DNA of 53,339 bases. Origin: Verrucomicrobiota bacterium. GTDB lineage: Bacteria; Verrucomicrobiota; Verrucomicrobiia; Limisphaerales; UBA9464. This document shows, one piece after another, positions 17,558 to 26,658 of the stretch (the stretch's first letter is position 1; each line of letters starts with the position of its first letter). The stretch spans positions 1 to 53,339 of the forward strand of contig CANIZL010000041.1 of the NCBI GenBank assembly GCA_947471985.1. The letters run 5' to 3'. The notes below the pieces were generated by a model, which worked only from the letters and a program-made list of their open reading frames with translations, was not told the DNA's origin and did no database searches. A program made the position numbers and the translations under genes.

Positions 17558-20500
17558 CTATTTGGCCATGACCACATCGCTGTCCGCCTCGGCGACGGAG
17601 CCTTCCAGGGCGGTGCCCCGGACCGTGTCGGCGATGCTGGGAACTTCGGTCGCCCGCTCGGGCGCGCCTTCGGCCTTGGCGAATTTGACGCTGACAATCC
17701 GGCTCACGCCCTGCTCCTGCATCGTGACGCCGTACAGCACGTCGGCCATCGCGATGGTGCGTTTGTTGTGGGTGATCACCACGAACTGGCTGTGCTCCAA
17801 AAAGCGGCGCAGCACCTTGAGGAACCGGTTGATGTTCGATTCATCCAGCGGCGCGTCCAGCTCGTCGAGCACGCAGAACGGCGACGGCTTGACCTGATAG
17901 ATCGAGAACAGGAGGGCCACGGCGGTCATGGTCTGTTCGCCACCGGACAGCAGGCTGATGCTCTGCAGTTGTTTGCCGGGCGGGCGCGCCATGATATCGA
18001 TGCCGGACTCCAACACGTCGCCATCGTCCACCAGTTTGAGATCCGCCTTACCTCCGCCGAACATCTCAGTGAACATGACCTGGAAATTCGCCCGGATCTT
18101 CTCGAAGGTTTCGACGAACATCGTCTTGGTTTCGGTATTGATCCGATTGATCACTTCGCTGAGTTCGGTCTTGGCCTGGACGAGGTCGTCGTACTGCCGG
18201 TTCAGGAAATCCGAGCGTTGCTCCGTCTCTTCGTATTCCTCGATGGCCACCAGGTTCACGGGGCCGATGTCATCCACTTTGCCCTGCAGTTCGGTGACCT
18301 GGCGGGCGATGGCGTCCCAGTCGGTGCTCAACCCGGCGGCGGCGAGGTCGTCGCCGGTCACGGTTTCGATCTTCGGTGTGCCGTCGTCGGCGAAGGTGAC
18401 CTGGATGGCTTCGCTGCGGACCTCGTCGAGGGTGACCTGGTATTTGGTCTGGATCCGCTCGCGCAGGTTTTGGACGGCCATGGTTTTCTGGGCCAGTTCG
18501 ACTTCGAGCTGACTGCGGCGGGCCTGCAGGGCCGTGACCTGGGCCCGGCGTTCGCGCAATTGGTCTTCGCGTGCGTGGATTTCGCCTTCCTGGAATTTCT
18601 TGTCTTCCATGAGCTGGGCGATCTGGGTGGCGAGGGTTTCGCGTTCGCCCTGCAACTGTTCCGCCTGCCGCCGGCTCTGGGCGATGCCGGCTTCGAAGTT
18701 GTCGCGGCGTTCGCCGAATGAGCCGAGTTCCTGATTCAACCGGGCGACCAACGCGGTAAGTTCCCGGATGCGTACTTCCAGGGGCGAGCGCTGCCGGCCG
18801 TGGGACGCGAAGAGTTGTTCCTCGGTGGCCAGCTGGACCTTGGCGTCGTTAAGTTCCTGGGTGGCGGCATCGCGCTGGGTGCGCAATCCCTCCACGGCTT
18901 CCGTGTATTCCGCGACGAGCGCGCCGGAGGCCTGTTCGCGGGCTTCCAATTCGGCGACCTGCGCGGACAGGGCATCCCGTTTCTGGCTGCTGGCGGATTC
19001 CTGGGTGGCCAGGGCGGCCAGGTCCCGATCGACCTGTTCCAGGCGTTGTCCCAGGCTGCGGCGGGAATTCTGCAGGGCGTTGAATTCGCCCTGCCGGGTG
19101 GCCACGGCGACCTCCTGCTGGCGCAGTTCCGTCCGGGCTTCCTCAAGGCTGGCCTGGAGCGCCGTTTGTTCGGAGAGCAAGGCGCCTTTGGACCGGCTGG
19201 CTTCATCGACGCGGACGGCGAGGATGGTGATTTCCGCCTGCAGCTCGGCGATCTGATTTTTCCGGCCGAGGATGCTGGCGGGGGCCTTGCCGGACCCCTG
19301 CTGGGAACCGCCCGTGAAGATGCCGGCGCGGGTCAGGATTTCGCCGCCGGGCGTCACGAAATCGTACAATCCGCCAGAGGCCCGATACGCCGCGGTGGCG
19401 GTCGCCAGGTCCGGAACGATCACCGTCTGGCCCAGCAGGGCGGTGATCAGGGGCAGGGTGGCGTCATCGCACGTCACCACGGAGAGGGCGGGAACGCCGT
19501 GGGCCGCCGCGGCGGTAAGATCCGGTGCGCCCTGATAGCCGGAGGTCGCGAGCTGCAGCGCGGCGAGGCTGGCGCGGCCCTTTTTGTTCGTGGCAAGATC
19601 TGCGAGAATCCCCGTCGCCGCCTCCGGCTGTTCGGTGAGCACCAACTGCAATTGCTGTCCCAGGGCGGCTTCCACGGCCGACACATGCTGGTCGGGCACC
19701 CGGATGCGGTCGGCGAGGGAGCCGAGGACCTCCTGGCTCTGTTTGAGAGCGGCCAGAGCCCCGGCGCCAAAGCCCTCGTGCTGGGAATCCAATTGCTCGA
19801 GCAACTGCAGGCGACTGCGCTTCTCCGCCTGTTGCCGCAGGACGGCGTCGAGTCCCTGCTGGGCCTGATTGATCTCCCCCTGGATGGCGCGCAGTCGCAA
19901 CTGGCGCTCCTCCAAAGTCAGGCGCGACGTCTGCACCTGCATCCGTTCGTTTTCGACCTGCTGGGTGAATTCGGCGACGAGGCCCTCGACGCGCAGCTGT
20001 TCCTCCTCGAACTGGACCTTCTCGGAATTCAGCTTCTCCAACCGCACGACGTTGCCCTGCATTTGGAGGGCCAGCTGATTGATGTCGTTGCGCACCCGGC
20101 TGAGGCCTTGGGCGACAGCGAAGGCATCGCTTTGGGCCCGGCGCAATTCGTCCTGCTTGCGGGCCAGTTGGCTTTCGAGGCCGCTGAGGTGCTCGCGCTT
20201 CTCGCTCTGGATGACCCGCAATTGTTCGACCTGTTGCTCACTGACCGCCAGCCGTTCAAGGAGGGACTCCAGTTCGATTTGGGCGATGCTGCACCGTTCC
20301 TCGGACTGGGTAATGTCCTGATTCGCCCGGGAATTCTGTTCGGCCAGCTCAGCCAGACGCTCCCGATTGAAGGCGATCTTGGCTTCGTTGCGCTCGACCT
20401 CGGCCTTCAGTTCGAGGCCGTGCTGCTGGCGGGTCGAAATGTTCTGGTCGAGTTCCGACAACTGCGTCCGGAGTTGCAATACCTCGTCTTCGAGCCGGAG

Positions 20501-21304
20501 GACGGTCTCCTGGCCGACTTCGATTTCGAGCTTGGATTTTTCCGCGCCCTCCTGACGCGCGACGATTTCCTCCTGGAGGCGATCGAACTGGTGCCGGGCC
20601 AGCTGAGTATCGAGGTGCTGGAGTTCGGCCTGCAGCGCCTTGAAACGGCGGGCCTTGCCGGCCTGGCGCTGGAGCGAGCCGATCTGGCGTTTCACCTCGC
20701 GGATGAGGTCCTGGACGCGGAGGAGATTTTGTTCCGTGGCCTCGAGTTTGCGAAGGGCCTCCCGCTTTTGCTGCTTGAACCGGGTGATGCCGGCCGCCTC
20801 CTCGAACACCAGACGCCGGTCGTCGGGCCGGCTGGAAAGGATTTGGGTGATGTTCCCCTGGGCCATGATCGAGTAGCTCGTCTTGCCCATGCCGGTGCCG
20901 GCAAAGAGTTGTTGGATATCGCGCAGCCGACAGCTGGTTTTGTTGAGGAAATATTCGGAGCCGCCATCGCGGAAGACCCGGCGGGTGAGGGTCACCTCGT
21001 TGAACTCGACCGGGATGCCGGCCGCCTTGAGCTGCTCGGTGTCCACATCCCCCAGCGTCAGGCTGACTTCCGCCATGCCGAGGGGTTTGCGCGTGTCGGT
21101 CCCGTTAAAGATGACGTCCGCCATTTCGCCGCCGCGGAGGGCCTTGGCCGATTGTTCCCCCAAAACCCATCGAATGGCGTCCGACACATTGGACTTGCCG
21201 CACCCGTTGGGGCCGACAATGGCGGTCACGCCGGGCTGGAAATTCAGCGACGTCTTGTCGGCAAAACTCTTAAACCCGAGCACCGTGAGGTTCTTGAGGA
21301 ACAT
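17558..21304 (-). CDS. smc: chromosome segregation protein Smc
   Basis: The 1248-residue ATPase that organises and segregates the chromosome. Walker A GPNGCGKSN lies at 31-39 and DAIRWVLGEQSAKALRG follows. Two long coiled coils frame a globular hinge (about 510-680, with FVTPGGEILTRAGIFTGG). The C-terminal head carries the signature LLSGGEQ (about 1118) and Walker B FCVLDELDAPLDE, then VVITHNKRTIAMAD. The last 40 or so residues (AKAEGAPERATEVPS onward) are an acidic tail beyond the conserved core. The start at 21304 (MFLKNLTVLGFKSF) is the exact family start. It is followed by a clear hairpin terminator at 17497-17527. No scpA/scpB genes are next to it. Confidence 0.97.
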   Translation of the reverse strand: MFLKNLTVLGFKSFADKTSLNFQPGVTAIVGPNGCGKSNVSDAIRWVLGEQSAKALRGGEMADVIFNGTDTRKPLGMAEVSLTLGDVDTEQLKAAGIPVEFNEVTLTRRVFRDGGSEYFLNKTSCRLRDIQQLFAGTGMGKTSYSIMAQGNITQILSSRPDDRRLVFEEAAGITRFKQQKREALRKLEATEQNLLRVQDLIREVKRQIGSLQRQAGKARRFKALQAELQHLDTQLARHQFDRLQEEIVARQEGAEKSKLEIEVGQETVLRLEDEVLQLRTQLSELDQNISTRQQHGLELKAEVERNEAKIAFNRERLAELAEQNSRANQDITQSEERCSIAQIELESLLERLAVSEQQVEQLRVIQSEKREHLSGLESQLARKQDELRRAQSDAFAVAQGLSRVRNDINQLALQMQGNVVRLEKLNSEKVQFEEEQLRVEGLVAEFTQQVENERMQVQTSRLTLEERQLRLRAIQGEINQAQQGLDAVLRQQAEKRSRLQLLEQLDSQHEGFGAGALAALKQSQEVLGSLADRIRVPDQHVSAVEAALGQQLQLVLTEQPEAATGILADLATNKKGRASLAALQLATSGYQGAPDLTAAAAHGVPALSVVTCDDATLPLITALLGQTVIVPDLATATAAYRASGGLYDFVTPGGEILTRAGIFTGGSQQGSGKAPASILGRKNQIAELQAEITILAVRVDEASRSKGALLSEQTALQASLEEARTELRQQEVAVATRQGEFNALQNSRRSLGQRLEQVDRDLAALATQESASSQKRDALSAQVAELEAREQASGALVAEYTEAVEGLRTQRDAATQELNDAKVQLATEEQLFASHGRQRSPLEVRIRELTALVARLNQELGSFGERRDNFEAGIAQSRRQAEQLQGERETLATQIAQLMEDKKFQEGEIHAREDQLRERRAQVTALQARRSQLEVELAQKTMAVQNLRERIQTKYQVTLDEVRSEAIQVTFADDGTPKIETVTGDDLAAAGLSTDWDAIARQVTELQGKVDDIGPVNLVAIEEYEETEQRSDFLNRQYDDLVQAKTELSEVINRINTETKTMFVETFEKIRANFQVMFTEMFGGGKADLKLVDDGDVLESGIDIMARPPGKQLQSISLLSGGEQTMTAVALLFSIYQVKPSPFCVLDELDAPLDESNINRFLKVLRRFLEHSQFVVITHNKRTIAMADVLYGVTMQEQGVSRIVSVKFAKAEGAPERATEVPSIADTVRGTALEGSVAEADSDVVMAK

Positions 21305-21494
21305 ACTGCCGCCATTAGTGCCCTTTTGGCTGCCGCTTGCAAGATCAAAGACGCTACCGGTTGGGGTGACTTATTCGCAAAACCACAAGCGGTTGGGGTT
21401 TCGGTTTGTGAATAACTTTGTTAGCAATGGCGCGAACCGGGCCTGTGCTGCGTAAAAAAGGGGGGGAGGGTGCGACCTTCGGGTGAGGTGCGGC

Positions 21495-21532
21495 AAAAAA
21501 ACACCCGGAGGTGTCGTGACACGTTCCGGGTG
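21495..21532 (-). terminator. strong terminator of the isomerase-oxidoreductase operon
   Basis: On the minus strand CACCCGGA and TCCGGGTG form a perfect eight-base-pair stem directly followed by T7 (plus coordinates: stem arms 21525-21532 and 21502-21509, T-run 21501-21495). A small GTGTC/GACAC stem lies inside the loop. Confidence 0.8.
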
Positions 21533-21578
21533 AGTTGTTTGGGCCGTCGAGAGTTTCGGCGCCCAGCAATGTCGGGGA

Positions 21579-22478
21579 CTAGGCGCCTTCCCCGGCGAAG
21601 ATGCGGTCCATCTCGCGGCTCAGCTTGACCAGACCCTCCGGGGATCCGGCGCCACCCTGTTCGGCGATCGCCCAACCCGAAAAATGGATGTCATCCAGGG
21701 CCTTCATGACGGCGGGCCAATGGTTGTCGCCGGTGAGGAACTCGGCATCGAAGCCCGCCCACTTGCCCTGTTTGTCCGACTTGGCCCGGCTGTACTCCTT
21801 GATGTGCAGGGTTTGGATGCGGGGGCCGAGGATGCGGACCCACTGTTCGGGCCAGCCGTAGTGGATGATATTGCCGACATCGAAGTGCCAGCGGACGAAA
21901 GGGGACTTGAATTCGTCGACGTACCGGGCGGCTTCCATGGGGCTGAGGAGGAAGTTGTTCCAGACGTTTTCGATGCTGATGCGGACGCCGAGGGATTTCG
22001 CCAGCGGCACGGCTTTGCGGATTTCGGCGATCGAACGATTCCAGGCGTCGTCGTAGGAAATCTTGTCGTTGACCACCGCCGGGACGAGCAGGACGGAGGG
22101 GGCGCCGTACGCTTTGGCATCGCGCAGGGACTGTTCCAGGCCGGCGAGGCCGGCGGCCCGGGTGGCGGGATTGGGATCGGACAGCGGTTTGGCCCAGTGG
22201 GTGTGGCAGCAGACGGATCCCGCCTGCATACCGGTCTCCTTGAGCGCGCGCTGCATTTCTTCGACGTCCATGCCGCCCATGGGCTCCACTCCGTCGAAAC
22301 CGGCGGCCTTCACCGCCTGCATTTTTTCCAGTACGGAGCCCTTAACCCCCACGGTACCCCACATGATGCCCTTGCGCAGCTTGCGCGGCCCGGAGGCGGC
22401 GGCGGCGAAGGTCGACGGCGCGGCGGCCGCCAGCAGGGTCGTGCTGGCGGAGGCGGCGAGAAACGAGCGGCGTGTCAT
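21579..22478 (-). CDS. exported xylose-isomerase-like TIM-barrel protein
   Basis: A 299-residue protein of the sugar-phosphate isomerase/epimerase (hydroxypyruvate-isomerase-like) superfamily, with a Tat signal (TRRSFLAASASTTLLAAAA) so it is exported folded. The barrel shows GFDGVEPMGG, GSVCCHTHW, SIENVWNNF (metal-binding Glu), WHFDVGNI (Asp/His) and IQTLHIKEYSR. The gene lies 44 bases after the Gfo/Idh/MocA gene, and a strong terminator follows. This pair is a common PVC arrangement thought to serve carbohydrate breakdown. The actual sugar is unknown. Confidence 0.87.
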   Translation of the reverse strand: MTRRSFLAASASTTLLAAAAPSTFAAAASGPRKLRKGIMWGTVGVKGSVLEKMQAVKAAGFDGVEPMGGMDVEEMQRALKETGMQAGSVCCHTHWAKPLSDPNPATRAAGLAGLEQSLRDAKAYGAPSVLLVPAVVNDKISYDDAWNRSIAEIRKAVPLAKSLGVRISIENVWNNFLLSPMEAARYVDEFKSPFVRWHFDVGNIIHYGWPEQWVRILGPRIQTLHIKEYSRAKSDKQGKWAGFDAEFLTGDNHWPAVMKALDDIHFSGWAIAEQGGAGSPEGLVKLSREMDRIFAGEGA

Positions 22479-22522
22479 GTGGCGTGGAGTAACCGTGGGG
22501 TGTTTTTAGGAGGATTCTTCGC

Positions 22523-23833
22523 TTAGATGAGCTTGGAAACACCGGGCCGGGAGATCGGCGCAACGGGGAGGTCCATGTTCCAGTCGAATTTCTGCGGCAC
22601 CAGGCTCTGCTGCGAGTTCAAGGCCTGTTCCCAGGTCACCTCGGCGCCCGTGTAGGCGGCCAGGCGGCCCATGATGCCCATCAACGTGCTGCTGGCCATC
22701 CAGTCTCCATCGTTGTGCCACTCGCCGCCGCGGACGGCCTTGTACAACTGTTGGTGCTCGTAGACGTACATCTGCGGTTTGTCGCCGCGGTACTTCCACT
22801 TCATCTGGTCGCCGGACTTGATGTACGGATCGTTCCAACCCGACCAGCCCTTGCCGGTGGTGCCGATCACGTAATCGGAATTGTCATTGAAACAGCCGGG
22901 TTCCTGGCGCTGGGCCACCACGCCGCGGGCGCCATTGGCCCATTCATAGACGACGGTCATGTGGTCGAAGATGTTCCCGTCGTAGTTCGGATGGTTGCGT
23001 CCACCGTTGGCGGTGCACTTGACCGGCGGCACGTCCTTGAAGGCCCATTTTACCTTGTCGACGGTATGGATGCACTGTTCCACGATGCCGTCGCCGGAGA
23101 GCCAGGTGTAGTTCATCCAGTTGCGCATCTGCCACTCGAGGTCGGTCATGTTGGCCGGCTTCTTCCCGTTGAGGGATTTCACCGGACCGGTGAGATAAGT
23201 GCCGTAAACGGCCGAGACCTCGCCCAGGGCCCCATCATGGATCTGGCGATAGAACGCCTGCCGGGGCAGATCGTAGCGCCAGCAGAATCCGGACACGATG
23301 TTGAGCTTCTTTTCCTTGGAAATGCGCACCGACTCCATGACGTGGCGGAGCATGGGACCGTCGGTCGCCATGGGTTTTTCGCAGAAGATGTTCTTGCCGG
23401 CTTCCACCGCGTAGCGGAGGTGGAAGGGGCGGAATCCGGGAGGCGAGGCCAGCAGTACCACGTCCACGCCGGAATCGATGACCTTCTTGTAGGCATCCAG
23501 GCCCGTGAAGGTCTTTTCGGGCGTTACCGCGACCCGTTCATTGAATTGTTCCCGCAGGCCCTTCAGGGACTTTTCCGCCTGATCAGGAAACGCGTCGCCG
23601 ACGGCGGTCAGGATCAGGTTGGGATCCGCGTTCATGGCATCGCCCGCCGCGCCAGTGCCGCGGCCGCCACAACCGACGAGACCGATCTTGATCGTGTCGG
23701 TATTGGCGGCAAAGGCCTTTTCGCGGATGAGGATGGCCGGGGCGGCGAGGGCCACGGCCGAAGCCGCGGTGGAGCGGCGCAGGAATTCACGGCGCGAAGC
23801 CGGGAGCGGATCGAGGTTCATACGGGGATTCAT
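22523..23833 (-). CDS. exported Gfo/Idh/MocA-family oxidoreductase
   Basis: A 436-residue NAD(P)-dependent sugar oxidoreductase. It begins with a Tat-type signal (SRREFLRRSTAASAVALAAPA), then the Rossmann motif GLVGCGGRGTGAAG and the EKP motif (CEKPMATDG) that holds the catalytic Lys. The C-terminal beta-sheet domain has the Gfo/Idh dimerisation pattern (RGGEWHNDGDWMASSTLMGIM). I start at the ATG at 23833 (MNPRMNLDPLPASRREF); a longer frame reaches 23938 but its extra 35 residues cross the divergent promoter region. First gene of a two-gene operon with the isomerase-like protein. Divergent from the DUF1592 gene, with a shared inverted repeat. Confidence 0.9.
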   Translation of the reverse strand: MNPRMNLDPLPASRREFLRRSTAASAVALAAPAILIREKAFAANTDTIKIGLVGCGGRGTGAAGDAMNADPNLILTAVGDAFPDQAEKSLKGLREQFNERVAVTPEKTFTGLDAYKKVIDSGVDVVLLASPPGFRPFHLRYAVEAGKNIFCEKPMATDGPMLRHVMESVRISKEKKLNIVSGFCWRYDLPRQAFYRQIHDGALGEVSAVYGTYLTGPVKSLNGKKPANMTDLEWQMRNWMNYTWLSGDGIVEQCIHTVDKVKWAFKDVPPVKCTANGGRNHPNYDGNIFDHMTVVYEWANGARGVVAQRQEPGCFNDNSDYVIGTTGKGWSGWNDPYIKSGDQMKWKYRGDKPQMYVYEHQQLYKAVRGGEWHNDGDWMASSTLMGIMGRLAAYTGAEVTWEQALNSQQSLVPQKFDWNMDLPVAPISRPGVSKLI

Positions 23834-23852
23834 GACGCCGGTATTGGTCCCA

Positions 23853-23986
23853 GATTCAATCGGGTTACGCAAGGACTTGCCGCCGGCGCGGCCAAAAAAC
23901 TTCCGCCACAGAGTGGCGCGCCGCCGCTTTGTCGACACTTTGGTTCAATATCCCTCGCCGATATGGCGTCGGTGACAGATTGAATC
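23853..23986. promoter_or_regulatory. inverted 9-mer pair in the divergent promoter region
   Basis: GATTCAATC at 23853-23861 and its exact reverse complement GATTGAATC at 23978-23986, the latter touching the ATG at 23987; the first lies 19 bases upstream of the ATG at 23833. It may be a paired operator that controls both divergent genes. It could also be chance. Confidence 0.25.
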
Positions 23987-26419
23987 ATGCGACGTTCCTG
24001 GTTGATTTTGGCCTTGTTGGCCGTGGGTGCGGCCACGGCGGTGCTTTTTGCGGTCCGGCGTTTGCGTCCGGCGTCGATGGCAGCGTCAGGCATTGATCTG
24101 CCGGCCCGTCTGGCGGCGGCGAACCCGCAGTTCCACACCGAGATCCGTCCTTGGCTGCAGCAATACTGTGGCGACTGCCATGCCGATGGCGCGGACAAGG
24201 GAGGCGTAAACTTTGATGGGTTTACCAATTCCACCCAGGTCTTCAATCAGCGGATCGTTTGGGAACGGGTGTTGGATAACGTGAAGAGTGGGGCCATGCC
24301 CCCGCCCAAGAAAAAGCAGCCGGACGCGCCCCAGCGCCAAAAGGTGTTGGCATGGCTGGATCACGTCCTGTACCCGCTGGATCCGAAGAACCCGGACCCC
24401 GGACGCGTGACGGTCCGCCGGCTCAATCGCACCGAATATAACAACACCGTGCGCGACCTGCTGGGCGTGGAGTTCAAACCGGCGGATGAGTTTCCGCAGG
24501 ACGATGTTGGCTATGGTTTCGACAACATCGGGGATGTCTTGTCGTTGCCGCCCATTCTGTTTGAGAAGTACCTGCGGGCGGCGCAACTGGTGACGGAGGC
24601 GGCTTTACCGTCCGGCCCGGCCCGGCCGCAGAACCGTTATTTTGGACCGGCGGAGATTCAGGGGCACAGCCACGAGGGGGAGCTCTACGCCTTGCTCGAC
24701 AAGGAAGGTGAAGTTTATGTTGATTTTCCGGTCAAACAGCCGGGCGAATTCCTGCTGCAGGTGCGGGCCTTTGGCAAGCAGGTGCCCGAGCGGATCTCCA
24801 AGGAGCGGGTAAAGATGGCCTTGGGGATCGGCCCGGACCTGCTGGTGACGAACGAGGTGGCGGCGAAGTCAGAGAATCCGCGGGATTATGAGTTTCGGGT
24901 GCCGCTGCCCGCGGGCAGTCACCGGTTCCGCGTGGCGTTTCTCAATGATTTTGGACAGGAAGAGGTCAAACAGGAAACCCGTCCGAGCGGCCGGATGATT
25001 TCCGTGACCAACCGGTTTGATCGCGATTTGTGCATCAACTCGGTCCGGATCATCGGCCCCTTCACGGAAGCGCCGCCGCCGCCGACGGAATTTCAGCAGT
25101 GGCTATTCGGGGTGTCCGCCGACAGTGGCAGCCTGACCAACGCCCCTGAACAGGCCGCGGCCGTGTTGGAGCGGTTTGCGGCGCGGGCCTTTCGCCGGCC
25201 GGTGACGCCCGACGAAGTGGAGCGGCTGGTTCAGCTGTACCGGGTGGCGCGGGCGGAACAGCCCTACGTGGCGGCGATTCGGCACGCCCTGACGGCGGTC
25301 CTGGTGTCGCCGCATTTCTTGTTTCGGGGCGAGTTGCAGGCCGAGCCCGACAATCCCCGGGCCATCCATCCCATCAATGAATACGCTTTGGCCGCGCGGC
25401 TGTCGTATTTTCTCTGGAGTTCCCTCCCGGACGAGGAGCTGACGACCCTGGCCGCGCGCGGTCAGTTGCGCCGGGAACTGCCGGCTCAGGTCCGACGTTT
25501 GTTGCGGGATCCGAAAAGCCGGGCGCTTACGGACAATTTCGCCGGGCAATGGCTGCAGTTACGCCTGCTGGATCTGGTCTCGCCGGACAAGGTGAAATTT
25601 CCGGACTTTGACGAGTATCTGCGGAGTTCCATGCGCACGGAGACCACCCTGCTGTTTGATCACATCATCCGGCAGGATCGGCCGGTGACGGAATTCCTGA
25701 CGGCGGACTACACCTTTCTCAACGAGCGTTTGGCGCGCCACTATGGGCGCCCGGAAATCAAGGGCGGGGAATTCCGGCAGGTATCCCTGACCGGCACCCC
25801 CCGGGGCGGGGTGATGACCCACGCCAGTTTTTTGACGTTTTCGTCCAATCCCACCCGGACCTCGCCGGTCAAACGCGGCAAGTGGGTATTGGATAATTTG
25901 CTGGGCATGCCGCCGCCGCCCCCGCCGCCGAACGTTCCGGAGTTGGGGGAACGCAATCTGAAGGGAACCCTGCGGCAGCGCTTGGAGGAGCACCGCGCCA
26001 ATGCCGTCTGCGCCTCCTGCCATTCGCGCATGGACCCCATCGGGTTTGCGTTGGAACACTTCGATGCCATCGGACGCTTCCGGGAGAAGGACGGGGAGAA
26101 TCCCATCGATTCCGCCGACACCCTGCACACTGGTGAGAGTTTTCGGGACCACACGGATCTGCGGAATTTGCTGGCCAAGGCGCACGGTCCGGACTTTGCC
26201 CGAACGCTTTCGGAGAAGCTGCTGACCTATGCGCTGGGCCGGGGATTGGAATGGTATGATCGTCCCACGCTGCAACAGTTGCAGCAACGGCTGGCGCGGG
26301 CGGATTACCGCTTCAGTGAGCTGGTCCTGGCGATCGCCGAGAGCGTCCCGTTTCAACGGCGACGTGGGGAAGGGGATCCTTTTGCGGACCGTCCCGTAAC
26401 GCATGCCGATGCCCGGTAG
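23987..26419 (+). CDS. DUF1592-family planctomycete cytochrome c protein
   Basis: An 810-residue envelope protein with an N-terminal membrane anchor (WLILALLAVGAATAVLFAV). A c-type heme site C61-x-x-C64-H65 (CGDCH) lies in the PSCyt1-like region. It is followed by a DUF1587 stretch (RRLNRTEYNNTVRDLLG), DUF1595 (FAARAFRRPVTPDEVE), DUF1592 (LTAVLVSPHFLFRGE), DUF1588 with C675-x-x-C678-H679 (CASCHSRMDPIGFALE) and DUF1585 at the end (LLTYALGRGLEWYDR). All pieces are in the usual order and length. Proteins of this kind normally sit beside a DUF1552 gene, but the next gene here is a fructose-bisphosphate aldolase. The family is thought to be a periplasmic electron-transfer or hydrolase-linked complex; the substrate is unknown. 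Confidence 0.92.
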   Translation: MRRSWLILALLAVGAATAVLFAVRRLRPASMAASGIDLPARLAAANPQFHTEIRPWLQQYCGDCHADGADKGGVNFDGFTNSTQVFNQRIVWERVLDNVKSGAMPPPKKKQPDAPQRQKVLAWLDHVLYPLDPKNPDPGRVTVRRLNRTEYNNTVRDLLGVEFKPADEFPQDDVGYGFDNIGDVLSLPPILFEKYLRAAQLVTEAALPSGPARPQNRYFGPAEIQGHSHEGELYALLDKEGEVYVDFPVKQPGEFLLQVRAFGKQVPERISKERVKMALGIGPDLLVTNEVAAKSENPRDYEFRVPLPAGSHRFRVAFLNDFGQEEVKQETRPSGRMISVTNRFDRDLCINSVRIIGPFTEAPPPPTEFQQWLFGVSADSGSLTNAPEQAAAVLERFAARAFRRPVTPDEVERLVQLYRVARAEQPYVAAIRHALTAVLVSPHFLFRGELQAEPDNPRAIHPINEYALAARLSYFLWSSLPDEELTTLAARGQLRRELPAQVRRLLRDPKSRALTDNFAGQWLQLRLLDLVSPDKVKFPDFDEYLRSSMRTETTLLFDHIIRQDRPVTEFLTADYTFLNERLARHYGRPEIKGGEFRQVSLTGTPRGGVMTHASFLTFSSNPTRTSPVKRGKWVLDNLLGMPPPPPPPNVPELGERNLKGTLRQRLEEHRANAVCASCHSRMDPIGFALEHFDAIGRFREKDGENPIDSADTLHTGESFRDHTDLRNLLAKAHGPDFARTLSEKLLTYALGRGLEWYDRPTLQQLQQRLARADYRFSELVLAIAESVPFQRRRGEGDPFADRPVTHADAR

Positions 26420-26658
26420 CCGACCCCGACCGAGGGCCGGAGCGGGTTCGGGATGGGCGTGAAAAAGATTTATGGCTGCCCGCCCCGGGTTTCGGGATGC
26501 CATCGATGCGGGCGTTTCCCGGGTTTTATCGGGCGGCAAACGGTCGTCCTCCCGGCCCACAAACCCCAAAAAAAGCATTTTGCCCGGGGCGAGTTGGGCC
26601 TGCTAGCCTCCGGGCTTGTTCGACTGCAATTGGTCGGACGAATTTGCATTTTACGTCT

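Noticed and set aside
18800-21415. A very long open frame (871 codons) on the plus strand, across from smc
   Set aside because: It mirrors the coiled-coil codons of smc, has no recognisable domain and lies entirely inside a certain gene.
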